Shown: in pieces, positions 8,266-15,431 of the stretch
How positions within the stretch are numbered: the first letter of the stretch is position 1
Layout of the letters: each line of letters starts with the position of its first letter
Notes under the pieces: generated by a model
Told to the model about the DNA's origin: nothing
The model's database searches: none
What the model saw: the letters and a program-made list of their open reading frames with translations, nothing else
Position numbers and translations under genes: made by a program
Source: an uncultured Clostridia bacterium
GTDB taxonomy: Bacteria > Bacillota > Clostridia > Christensenellales > UBA1242
Direction: 5' to 3'
Assembly (NCBI GenBank): GCA_946610655.1
Contig: CAMOCH010000003.1
Coordinates: 1-38,104, forward strand
DNA length: 38,104 bases

Positions 8266-8979
8266 TTAATAATTATCCAAAACCGATTGCAAATCTATTG
8301 TGTCACTAGTAACAACAACGGCCATTGGTTCCTCATCATAGTTTCCATTTTTTGTTATTATAACAGTTGAAAGTTTTCTGTTTTGTTGGAACATAAACAG
8401 CATGCTGTCAATTGTTATAGAACTTGAAACAACTTCATAATGGTTTACAACATTAAGAACATCTAAGCCATCTGCAACAGTTTGCTTTAAAATATTATCA
8501 ATGCTAACTTTTGCAGCAATTCCTGCTCCAATTGCATCAACAATCATCTTTCTGTTTATAACGCCAACAAGTGTGCCTTTGATATACACTGGGATAATGC
8601 TATATCCACTTTCAAACATAACTTTGCAAACATCAGAAATAAGTGCATCACCTGTTATTGAAAACACTTTTCTTCTTGCAAGCACATCAACAACTCTTGG
8701 TGGTGTTGTTATAACTCTTGCAATTTGTTCAATTTTGTCAACAACGTCAGAGTTTGGTTCTGCAATCAAAGTGTCTCCTGCTCCATGAACAATGGCGTTT
8801 CTAAGTCTTCCAAATTCAATAAGGTCATCTTCATACTTTTTAATAACACTATTAATTGGAGCAATTTTTCTTATAACTTCACCAAAACCAATAGATTGCT
8901 TAATGTTATATATGTTTCTCAAACCTTGGTCTAGCTTGTTATAAGCAAAAATAAATCTATCACCATTAGATTTTTCCAT
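8266..8979 (-). CDS. CBS-pair protein with an HEPN-like N-terminal region
   Basis: 237-aa soluble protein. Residues 95-150 and about 160-235 form two CBS modules, which usually bind adenine nucleotides and regulate a partner; the first contains GDALISDVCKVMFESGYSIIPV and GVINRK. Residues 1-92 are helical and contain GRLRNAIVHG (57-66), where R60-x4-H65 matches the Rx4-6H motif of HEPN domains, some of which are RNases. Whether this is a true HEPN domain is inference. The gene is first in an operon with the pseudouridine synthase and DUF1846 genes, has AAGGAGAA before the ATG, and is divergent from the SRP RNA gene. Confidence 0.82.
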   Translation of the reverse strand: MEKSNGDRFIFAYNKLDQGLRNIYNIKQSIGFGEVIRKIAPINSVIKKYEDDLIEFGRLRNAIVHGAGDTLIAEPNSDVVDKIEQIARVITTPPRVVDVLARRKVFSITGDALISDVCKVMFESGYSIIPVYIKGTLVGVINRKMIVDAIGAGIAAKVSIDNILKQTVADGLDVLNVVNHYEVVSSSITIDSMLFMFQQNRKLSTVIITKNGNYDEEPMAVVVTSDTIDLQSVLDNY

Positions 8980-9000
8980 ACATTCTCCTTATACTCTTAT

Positions 9001-9030
9001 AAAATACCATAATTTTTATATTAGTGTCAA
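9001..9030 (-). promoter_or_regulatory. Probable promoter of the CBS-rluA-DUF1846 operon
   Basis: TTGACA (9025-9030) is followed 18 bases later by TATTTT (9001-9006) with a TGG extended -10. The -10 is weak, but this is the only good candidate before the CBS-domain gene. Confidence 0.55.
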
Positions 9031-9070
9031 CAAACGCATCAGTCTCAAAAATAAAAATGTATAAAAATTA

Positions 9071-9099
9071 TTGAATTTTTATGCAGTTTATTATATAAT
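9071..9099 (+). promoter_or_regulatory. Promoter of the SRP RNA gene
   Basis: Plus-strand TTGAAT (9071-9076) and TATAAT (9094-9099) are 17 bases apart. The predicted start, near 9106, coincides with the first base of the closing helix of the RNA. Confidence 0.85.
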
Positions 9100-9105
9100 A
9101 TGCAT

Positions 9106-9381
9106 GTGTTGTGCTAGGTGGGGAGCTAGCGGTGCCCTATTCCTGAGATCCGCTATAGCAGGGCTGAATGCACTTTTAGGCATATGATATGGGTTGCTGC
9201 GTGGTGCAAGCGACGTTGATCCCAAGGTCCTATGCAATAGATCTTTGTGAACCGTGTCAGAGCTTGACGGCAGCAGCACTAAACAAAATCATCTATGTGC
9301 CATAGGGTTGCTTTGGAGTAGTTGGCTACATCATTAACGAATCGGTGTCATGTGACGAAATTTGCGCACAACACTTTTTTT
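9106..9381 (+). ncRNA. ffs: Signal recognition particle RNA, long Bacillus/Clostridium type with Alu domain
   Basis: RNA core of the SRP, which with Ffh targets nascent membrane proteins to SecYEG. The 5' part (about 9111-9175) closely follows the Bacillus SRP RNA Alu domain: GTGCTAG, GGGGAG, TAGCGGTGCCC, ATCCGCT, TAGCAGGGC. The domain IV core has GTGAACCGTGTCAG and AGCAGCAC around an apical loop (9262-9271), and ATGTGCCATAGGGTTGC follows. The ends pair perfectly, GTGTTGTGC (9106-9114) with GCACAACAC (9366-9374), and a T run follows, so this helix may double as terminator. The domain IV tetraloop is UGAC instead of the usual bacterial GGAA. The element stands out as G+C-rich and is the only plus-strand gene in the window. 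Confidence 0.95.
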
Positions 9382-9390
9382 ATTGCAATA

Positions 9391-9415
9391 AAAAAAACTA
9401 GGTTCACCCTAGTTT
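9391..9415. terminator. Hairpin terminator between the converging SRP RNA and acpP genes
   Basis: The 8-bp stem AAACTAGG (9395-9402) with CCTAGTTT (9408-9415) has a loop of TTCAC. On the minus strand the stem is followed by at least seven T. It is the second of two tandem terminators after acpP. Confidence 0.8.
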
Positions 9416-9420
9416 ATAAA

Positions 9421-9445
9421 AAAAATAGGCAAACGCCTATTTTTT
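9421..9445 (-). terminator. acpP terminator that contains the acpP stop codon
   Basis: The stem ATAGGC (9425-9430) with GCCTAT (9435-9440) is extended by A:T pairs on both sides. The acpP TAG stop (9437-9439) lies inside the stem, a very compact gene end. Confidence 0.82.
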
Positions 9446-9667
9446 ATTTTTTTCAATAAATTCAACAATTTGCTTAACTGTTTTTATTTCAGCAATTTTT
9501 TCATCAGGGATAGAAACTCCAAATTCATCTTCCAAACTCATCAAAACTTCAACCAAGTCAAGAGAGTCTGCTCCTAAATCTGTTGCAACATCTGTGTCTA
9601 AACTAATTTTACTAATTTCAACACCAAGTTGATCTGCTAAAATTTCTTTAACTTTTTGTTCAACCAT
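9437..9667 (-). CDS. acpP: Acyl carrier protein
   Basis: Small acidic carrier that holds growing fatty acyl chains on a 4'-phosphopantetheine arm. At 76 aa it has the standard length. LGADSLDLVEVLMSLEDEF contains the Asp-Ser-Leu motif with the serine modified by AcpS. A TTG 15 bases upstream could extend the frame, but the Shine-Dalgarno GGAGGAA lies inside that extension, so the ATG at 9665-9667 is the start. It has its own near-consensus promoter and tandem terminators and appears monocistronic, unlike the common fabD/fabG/acpP/fabF cluster. Confidence 0.97.
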   Translation of the reverse strand: MVEQKVKEILADQLGVEISKISLDTDVATDLGADSLDLVEVLMSLEDEFGVSIPDEKIAEIKTVKQIVEFIEKNKK

Positions 9668-9693
9668 TGATAATTCCTCCAATAAGTATTTGT

Positions 9694-9722
9694 ATTATAT
9701 CAAAATAAGTTCTATTTTGCAA
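9694..9722 (-). promoter_or_regulatory. acpP promoter
   Basis: TTGCAA (9717-9722) and a perfect TATAAT (9694-9699) are 17 bases apart with a TGA extended -10. The untranslated leader is short and carries GGAGGAA. Confidence 0.85.
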
Positions 9723-9739
9723 CTACTTTTAACAAAAGA

Positions 9740-10990
9740 TTAAGAATAGAGTTCTGTAACAACAACGTTTATTATCATTTCTGACCCATTTCTTATAATT
9801 TTATATGAAACAGTATCACCAATGTTTATGCTGTATTTTTCATCTTCATAACTATATTCTGAAGTAAATTCAACAGTTTTATTGTTGTATGAAAAAGATA
9901 CCAATCTATCCCCAACTTCAATTCCTGCATTTGCAGCATCTGAACCAGATTGAACAGAAGTTACAACAATTGTTGGAATTCTTAATATCTTTCCTTCATG
10001 TTCATTAATTGTTGAACCAGAAATAGCAACCGAATAACCTGCTTTTGCATATGCTTCATGTCTGCCATCAATAAAGTTCAAAGCAATAGACATTGCTCTA
10101 TTTATTGGCACGGCATATGCAACATTGTCTATGCTTGCAGAATTTGTTTTTGATTCAACAATTCCAATTAAATTGCCATTTCCATCAAAAAGTCCACCAC
10201 CACTGTTTCCACTATTGATGGCAGTATCAACTTGAATGGTTGAAATTTTTATTGAATAGCTTCCATAAGATGCAGAAACCATTGTGTTCAGTCTTGAAAC
10301 AACACCCGATGTAACAGAAAATCCATTACTTTGTGGGTTGCCAACTGCAATCGCTGTATCCCCTTCTGTAACATATGCACTATTTGCAACGCTTGCTGCA
10401 GTGCAAGATGCAGTTTTTATTATATCGCTTTTTACTTTTAAAAGCGCAATATCATTTTTGTTAGATTCTCCAATAACTGTTGCATACATTGGAGTATAAC
10501 TATCATACAAGCACACAAACACAGCATTTGGAGCTCTGTAAACAACGTGGTCGCAAGTTAATATGTATGCTTCGCCAGCAGATTTATTAAGCCCAATAAT
10601 AACACCTGCACCTCTTGAATCTGTGCTTAATAGTTGATTATATGTTGGAACATTTGTTGATGAATAAGCCACCCCAGAAGAATTTGAACCACCAACACCA
10701 ATTACAACAGCACTAAGTTTTGCCTTGCTTGCAGCAACAACAACTTCACTGGTTTCTGTTGGAGAGACATTGTATGTTAAATTAACAACATTGTTATTTT
10801 GTGGCTTATTTACAAAATTGATTAAAACAGCACCCAAGATAATGTTAAACACAACCAAAATGGCAATAACAAAAGCAGGCAACGAACCTATCTGCAATTT
10901 TTTATCATTTTTTCCTTGCATAGGAACGTTATACTCTCTTGTTATTGGAGCTGCATCATAAGGGATTTTCTTTCTTTCTCTTTCGTCCAT
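9740..10990 (-). CDS. Membrane-anchored HtrA/DegP-type serine protease with PDZ domain
   Basis: Extracytoplasmic quality-control protease. The 416-aa protein has a short cytoplasmic N-terminus, one membrane anchor (about 38-60), a trypsin-like domain (about 85-310) and one PDZ domain (about 325-412). The catalytic triad can be read: His148 in TCDHVV, Asp180 in NDIALL, and Ser263 in NSGNSGGGLF. The PDZ part contains VVTSVQSGSDAANAGIEVGDRL. AAGGAGAA precedes the ATG. It follows the signal-peptide surface protein gene by ten bases, so the two are likely co-transcribed with ung; the surface protein is a possible partner or substrate (inference). No clear terminator follows. Confidence 0.95.
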   Translation of the reverse strand: MDERERKKIPYDAAPITREYNVPMQGKNDKKLQIGSLPAFVIAILVVFNIILGAVLINFVNKPQNNNVVNLTYNVSPTETSEVVVAASKAKLSAVVIGVGGSNSSGVAYSSTNVPTYNQLLSTDSRGAGVIIGLNKSAGEAYILTCDHVVYRAPNAVFVCLYDSYTPMYATVIGESNKNDIALLKVKSDIIKTASCTAASVANSAYVTEGDTAIAVGNPQSNGFSVTSGVVSRLNTMVSASYGSYSIKISTIQVDTAINSGNSGGGLFDGNGNLIGIVESKTNSASIDNVAYAVPINRAMSIALNFIDGRHEAYAKAGYSVAISGSTINEHEGKILRIPTIVVTSVQSGSDAANAGIEVGDRLVSFSYNNKTVEFTSEYSYEDEKYSINIGDTVSYKIIRNGSEMIINVVVTELYS

Positions 10991-11000
10991 AATATTCTCC

Positions 11001-12353
11001 TTAATATTTAGGGTAATGTCCTTTTAAAAGTCGTTTATTTCTCATTATGAAATATATTGCAATGCCACCACCAATGGTAACAACTGCTGCCACTCCTATC
11101 GTCCACCAATTTGTGCCTTGTTGAGTTGAGTTAGACACACTTGAATATGTTACTGAAAAAGTTTTAAAAACATCTCCATCTCTTGTATATTCACCAGAGA
11201 TTGTAACAGAAAAGTGACCTTTGCCCACTGCTTTAACTTTAACTTTGTTATCAACAATTTCACATTGAGCAACTTTTCCATCAACACCAGATAACGTTAA
11301 GTTACGAATAAGCATTGCTTCGCCATTCTGTTTAATTTCATAACTAACTTCATCGCCAACTCTCATATCAAACAATCCACCATCAATATAAAATGGAACA
11401 AATTGTTCAACATAAAGTTCTCTTAGTGTTTGCGCATATACTTGATTTTCTCCGTTTTTAACAACCAACATAATTAGGTATTCGCCCTTATTAAATGCAG
11501 TACAATTTATTGGTGAATCTCCAATTTCATATTCAGTTGTTTTATTTGTTAATTTGTTCATTATAGACAAATACATCTTGTAACTTGTTACGGATGTTAA
11601 ATAATTCACATCTCCAATATAGGCATATTTAAATTTTTCTTTTGGATTTGCTATTTTTAAAGAATCATCTGCATAATATTTTTTGCTACCAATATCATAA
11701 GAAATGTTGTAAAAAGATTGTTTATCAACCACTTTAACATCTGAGTTACCAGAAGTACTTACATATGGCGCAAATATAATAAGTTTTGCATCACCAGTGC
11801 CGTCGGTTGAATTATAAACAAAATTTAATGAATTAATTTCTTCAATATCACCCTCTATGGTTGCGGCAGCCATTGGCAATTCAACCAAAATCCAGCCATA
11901 AATGTTGTAGCCAAATTCTTGCACCAATTGAGAATTTAAATATGTGCTTGAAAGTGACCAAGTGGCAGATGACATTCCATCACCAGCAGAAATGGTTAAA
12001 TCGTGAGTATCTTGAGTGCTGAAAAATAAATATACAAACACTGATGAGTTTTGATTGATTTCAGTGGTTTGCGCGTATAAAGTTTTTTCAAAACAAAAGT
12101 TGTCATTATGTGCAGGGAAAATACTTGCACCTGCATAAATAGCATCTGTCTGCTTGTCTATTGGTTTTGCATAATAAACTTCATCAGCTGAAATTCCATA
12201 TTTTGTTTGATAATCACTTTCAGATGAATAAGTTGTTGGAATTAAATACAATTTGGTATTTTGTGCACTTTCTGCATAGAAAAAATTCGCATGTGTTGTG
12301 GCAAAACATGCAAAAATTGCAAATAATAGTGCAAAAACGCCAACTTTTTTCAT
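11001..12353 (-). CDS. Secreted or surface-anchored protein with signal peptide and C-terminal membrane anchor, unrecognised
   Basis: 450-aa protein that I do not recognise. The N-terminus MKKVGVFALLFAIFACFATTHA is a clear Sec signal peptide. The extracellular part is rich in Thr, Ser, Tyr and Asn, as in beta-sandwich adhesin-like modules; the region around VDGKVAQCEIVDNKVKVKAVGKG (about 355-380) has the alternating pattern of bacterial Ig-like repeats. A Ser/Gln/Thr linker leads to a membrane segment (about 416-438) and a basic tail RNKRLLKGHYPKY, so it is probably a type I membrane protein. AAGGAGTA precedes the start. It sits between ung and the HtrA protease gene with short gaps. Confidence 0.75.
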   Translation of the reverse strand: MKKVGVFALLFAIFACFATTHANFFYAESAQNTKLYLIPTTYSSESDYQTKYGISADEVYYAKPIDKQTDAIYAGASIFPAHNDNFCFEKTLYAQTTEINQNSSVFVYLFFSTQDTHDLTISAGDGMSSATWSLSSTYLNSQLVQEFGYNIYGWILVELPMAAATIEGDIEEINSLNFVYNSTDGTGDAKLIIFAPYVSTSGNSDVKVVDKQSFYNISYDIGSKKYYADDSLKIANPKEKFKYAYIGDVNYLTSVTSYKMYLSIMNKLTNKTTEYEIGDSPINCTAFNKGEYLIMLVVKNGENQVYAQTLRELYVEQFVPFYIDGGLFDMRVGDEVSYEIKQNGEAMLIRNLTLSGVDGKVAQCEIVDNKVKVKAVGKGHFSVTISGEYTRDGDVFKTFSVTYSSVSNSTQQGTNWWTIGVAAVVTIGGGIAIYFIMRNKRLLKGHYPKY

Positions 12354-12386
12354 TAATACTCCTTATTTTCTGCAAAACTTGTGCTT

Positions 12387-13058
12387 TTAGTCTGGAATTT
12401 GCCAATTTATTGGCTCAATTCCATGATTTTTCAAAAATTCATTACACTTACTAAAGTGTTTGCAACCAAAAAATCCAGCATATGCAGATAATGGACTTGG
12501 GTGCACACTTGTTAAAACCAAGTGCTTATTTTTATCAATAAATTTTGCTTTACTTATGGCATTTCTGCCCCAAAGCAAAAATACAACTGGGCTACTTTGT
12601 GTATTTACAATTTTAATAATTTCATCAGTAAACTTTTGCCAGCCATAGTTTGCATGGCTGTTTGGTTTGCCCTCTTCAACAGTAAGCACAGTGTTCAGCA
12701 TAAGCACACCTTGCTCTGCCCAACTTTGCAAATATCCATGATTTGGCTGAGTTATTCCTAAATCATTATGTTGCTCTTTATAAATATTTTTGAGCGATGG
12801 AGGAATTGCAACGCCTTTGTTTACTGAAAAACAAAGACCATGAGCCTGACCTTTCCCATGATATGGGTCTTGTCCAAGTATTACAACTTTAATTTCTCCA
12901 AATGGAGTTGTTTTAAGCGCGTTAAATATTTTGTTTCTTGGGGGATAGATGTTTTTCGTTTGATATTCTTTATCAATTTTTTCAAGCATAGATAAAAAAT
13001 ATTCTTTTTTCATTTCTTCTTCTAATTTTTCATCCCAAGTGTTTTTAAAAAATTGCAT
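12387..13058 (-). CDS. ung: Uracil-DNA glycosylase
   Basis: Removes uracil from DNA and starts base excision repair. The 223-aa protein is of normal family-1 length. The water-activating motif GQDPYHG (62-68, Asp64) and the DNA-intercalating loop HPSPLSAYAGFFG (186-198, His186) are both intact, and LLWGRNAISK is typical. The family usually has Arg where Ala193 stands in the loop (SAYAGFFG instead of SxYRGFFG), a minor variant. The reading frame is open 15 codons further upstream, but GGAGAG before the ATG at 13056-13058 and the family N-terminus support this start. It has its own promoter and leads into the surface protein and HtrA genes. Confidence 0.96.
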   Translation of the reverse strand: MQFFKNTWDEKLEEEMKKEYFLSMLEKIDKEYQTKNIYPPRNKIFNALKTTPFGEIKVVILGQDPYHGKGQAHGLCFSVNKGVAIPPSLKNIYKEQHNDLGITQPNHGYLQSWAEQGVLMLNTVLTVEEGKPNSHANYGWQKFTDEIIKIVNTQSSPVVFLLWGRNAISKAKFIDKNKHLVLTSVHPSPLSAYAGFFGCKHFSKCNEFLKNHGIEPINWQIPD

Positions 13059-13074
13059 ACTCTCTCCTACAATA

Positions 13075-13103
13075 ATTTTAACACTTTTAACATTATGTGG
13101 CAA
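13075..13103 (-). promoter_or_regulatory. Promoter of the ung-surface protein-htrA group
   Basis: TTGCCA (13098-13103) and TAAAAT (13075-13080) are 17 bases apart, with a TGT extended -10. Confidence 0.65.
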
Positions 13104-13130
13104 ATGATTTTGATTTGTGTAAAAATTTGT

Positions 13131-13157
13131 AAAAAAAGTAGTAGCACATGCTACTAC
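13131..13157 (-). terminator. Terminator overlapping the stop codon of the AlkD-like gene
   Basis: The 8-bp stem GTAGTAGC (13138-13145) with GCTACTAC (13150-13157) has a 4-base loop, then seven T on the minus strand. The gene's stop codon (13154-13156) is part of the stem. Confidence 0.88.
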
Positions 13158-13846
13158 CTAATCCTATATTTTTTCAAATTTTCTTTATCAACACTATTCA
13201 CCCTAAAACTATCTCTGCATTTACAAATTGCTTTGTTTTGAACAAACTGAGGAAGAGTTTGTGATTTAATCAATTCAAGGGTCTGCTCCCTATACTTCAC
13301 AAATGCAACACTTATCAGCCAAGCCTCTGCCATTTGAACATAATATGCATTGTTGTTTATTTGTTCCATTAACTTTAAAACTTCACCAATAGTTTCTTGT
13401 TTTAAATAATATGTCATAAGCATAATTATTCCAAATCTTGCATAGAATTCTTTACCACTTTTAGAAAGTTCAACAAAGTTTTGAAAATATGCATTATTTT
13501 TATCTTTTTTAAAAGCTTTTAGTCCTGCAATTGTTTGGTCGCAAGTTGCCCAATTATCTATTTTTGGTAAAAATTCAATGATTTTTGCATAACATTCATC
13601 AATTTTTGCAATTTTCCCAATAAGAAGTCCGCAAAGCAAAGTTTCTTCAAAAGAATTATCTTTAAGCGCCAAAATTGCACTTTCTATATCATCTTTAGCA
13701 AGTTTCTTAGCATATTCCTTCAAATCGTTTGTTCTAACACCCAATATTCTATTTTGAGTGTTAATAATTTTTATATGCTTTGGATCCTCTGCCCAATCTT
13801 TATCAGCAAGTTTATTTAATTCGTTTAATATTTGTTTTCTTTCCAT
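13154..13846 (-). CDS. AlkD-like DNA alkylation repair protein (HEAT-repeat family)
   Basis: 230-aa all-helical protein of the AlkC/AlkD family, whose characterised members are DNA glycosylases for bulky or cationic alkylated bases. Typical segments are RILGVRTNDLKEYAKKLAK, the DNWATCDQTIAGLK region, YYVQMAEAWLISVAFVKY and the C-terminal QNKAICKCRDSFRVN. Trp and Asp in NWATCD fit positions conserved in AlkD. Enzymatic activity is not certain, since some family members are non-catalytic DNA binders. The ATG is ten bases after the upstream 317-aa gene and has no clear Shine-Dalgarno, so translation is probably coupled to it. Confidence 0.85.
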   Translation of the reverse strand: MERKQILNELNKLADKDWAEDPKHIKIINTQNRILGVRTNDLKEYAKKLAKDDIESAILALKDNSFEETLLCGLLIGKIAKIDECYAKIIEFLPKIDNWATCDQTIAGLKAFKKDKNNAYFQNFVELSKSGKEFYARFGIIMLMTYYLKQETIGEVLKLMEQINNNAYYVQMAEAWLISVAFVKYREQTLELIKSQTLPQFVQNKAICKCRDSFRVNSVDKENLKKYRIR

Positions 13847-13856
13847 AATTCAAATT

Positions 13857-14810
13857 TTAAAATGCTTTCTGTTCTTTTTTTAATATCTCTTCTCTTTTAG
13901 AATCTGCATTGAACACAAAGTGTTCTCTATTTATTCCATACTCATCTAAGCAATCATTAAATATTTTTATAATTTTTGGATTTATATCAATGTTTTTTGA
14001 TGTGGCATTAGGCATAAGATTCTTATTTTTCAATCTATCAATAAATTCTTCAACCATATCATCTCTAATGCTGCTGTAACTTGAATTTCTCTTTGTGACC
14101 TCTTCACCATATCCTATCCAACCATTGATATTGCCCAAATTTATATCAACATTTTCTGTTCCCACACAAAGTTCTGGGTTTTCTTTTTTTATCTCTTCCA
14201 AATAATCAATGTATTTCTCTGTATCTTCTGCTCTGCAATAAACAACTAACTGGTCACATCTATATTTTGTTGAAAATTTTAATACTGGCACTGGCACTTC
14301 TTTATAATGAATAGCTTTATTTATAAAATTTTTAACAAACTTAATAGTATTTGTTGCTTTTAAATTAATGTATAATCTTTCATCAATTTTATAAGTGTTA
14401 ATTGCAATTTCAAACCAAGTGCTACCACCATTTAATAAATACTCATTATCGGTATGATGATATACATAAGTCATTAAGCCTTCTGTATCGTTAAAAACAA
14501 ATTCATCACCCATTTTAACAAGGTCTTCATTTGTTATTTTGCTTGGTGATAAACTATCATCTGCCAAAATTTCACCAACCACTTCTTCGAGCTTAGGGAA
14601 TTCTTTATAAATTTCTGGATTGAGATTTTTTAATCTTTTATAAAACATGTTATATAGTTGTTTAGTTAAATTCATTAATTCATCATAAGAAACATTTTGA
14701 TTGATATCATGTTGAATTTCCCCACGGGTATAACCACCACGTTCTATATATTGTTTAACGAGTTCTTTTATATTTGGTTCAACAACTGCATACTTACCAA
14801 TTTTGAACAT
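13857..14810 (-). CDS. Unrecognised 317-aa protein, possibly distantly HopA1-like
   Basis: I cannot assign this soluble 317-aa protein with confidence. It has no signal peptide or membrane segment. The central part (about 165-270) alternates strands and helices, with KFSTKYRCDQLVVYCRAEDTE, then GWIGYGEEVTKRNSSYSSIR, followed by a helix. A Gly-rich strand followed by Ser/Tyr/Arg is reminiscent of the HopA1 effector-like domain found in some bacterial toxin and peptide-maturation proteins; this is a weak resemblance from memory. The start follows GGGAGA. A perfect consensus promoter lies in front, and the AlkD-like gene follows by ten bases, so the two form a small operon placed just after the ribosomal superoperon. 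Confidence 0.7.
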   Translation of the reverse strand: MFKIGKYAVVEPNIKELVKQYIERGGYTRGEIQHDINQNVSYDELMNLTKQLYNMFYKRLKNLNPEIYKEFPKLEEVVGEILADDSLSPSKITNEDLVKMGDEFVFNDTEGLMTYVYHHTDNEYLLNGGSTWFEIAINTYKIDERLYINLKATNTIKFVKNFINKAIHYKEVPVPVLKFSTKYRCDQLVVYCRAEDTEKYIDYLEEIKKENPELCVGTENVDINLGNINGWIGYGEEVTKRNSSYSSIRDDMVEEFIDRLKNKNLMPNATSKNIDINPKIIKIFNDCLDEYGINREHFVFNADSKREEILKKEQKAF

Positions 14811-14843
14811 AAATTTTCTCCCAAAACTCCAATTATTTACTTA

Positions 14844-14872
14844 ATTATATATTTAACAAATGATTTTGTCAA
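14844..14872 (-). promoter_or_regulatory. Perfect consensus promoter of the 317-aa / AlkD-like operon
   Basis: TTGACA (14867-14872) and TATAAT (14844-14849) are 17 bases apart, an exact sigma-A consensus. It lies directly after the terminator of the ribosomal superoperon. Confidence 0.88.
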
Positions 14873-14880
14873 TAAACAAT

Positions 14881-14905
14881 AAAAAAACTGCTTCGCAGCA
14901 GTTTT
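14881..14905 (-). terminator. Terminator of the S10-spc-alpha superoperon
   Basis: The 9-bp stem AAAACTGCT (14884-14892) with AGCAGTTTT (14897-14905) has a TCGC loop and is followed on the minus strand by a T run. It lies 24 bases after the rplQ stop. Confidence 0.9.
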
Positions 14906-14928
14906 ATATATATTTTATTCCATTTTAA

Positions 14929-15420
14929 TTAAACTAATTCAACAATAGCAAGTTGTGTTGCGTCTCCACGACGAACGGTTGTTTTAAGAACTCTTGTGTA
15001 GCCACCTTTTCTGTCTTCATATTTTGGAGCATATTCATCAAATAATTTTTCGATGAGTGGGTGTTTAACACCATTTGTTCTTGCTTCAAAAGCTTCTTTC
15101 TTTTCACCTTTAGCTTTTTGTTCTTGTCTGTCATAAAGAAGTGCCAAAAGTTTTCTTCTTGCGTTAAGTTTTTTAGCGCCATCTCTAGAAACTTTAACTT
15201 TCTTTTCTTTGCCTTTAGCATCAGTTGTTGTTTTTTCTTCAGTTACAACATCTTTATATCCATCTTTAGCGATTGTGATGCATTTTTCTGCAATTCTTGC
15301 AACTTCTTTTGCACGATCAAGAGTTGTTTCAATTTTGCCATACCAAAGTAGGTCGGTTGCTTGGTTATAAACAAGTGCCAATCTTTGGTCGGTTGGTTTG
15401 CCAAGTTTACTATTACTCAT
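14929..15420 (-). CDS. rplQ: 50S ribosomal protein L17, with insertions
   Basis: Large-subunit protein located near the peptide exit tunnel. The ends are typical: a KLGKPTDQRLALVYNQ start region and a KYEDRKGGYTRVLKTTVRRGDATQLAIVELV end. At 163 aa it is clearly longer than the usual 115-130 aa. The extra residues sit in the middle: about 55-85 (Lys/Glu/Thr-rich, with TTTDAKGKEKKVKV) and about 98-118. It is last in the alpha operon, 11 bases after rpoA, with the superoperon terminator following. Confidence 0.96.
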   Translation of the reverse strand: MSNSKLGKPTDQRLALVYNQATDLLWYGKIETTLDRAKEVARIAEKCITIAKDGYKDVVTEEKTTTDAKGKEKKVKVSRDGAKKLNARRKLLALLYDRQEQKAKGEKKEAFEARTNGVKHPLIEKLFDEYAPKYEDRKGGYTRVLKTTVRRGDATQLAIVELV

Positions 15421-15431
15421 ACTCTTTCTCC

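Noticed and set aside
9091..9279. 62-codon minus-strand frame
   Set aside because: Lies opposite the SRP RNA gene and reflects its G+C-rich sequence.
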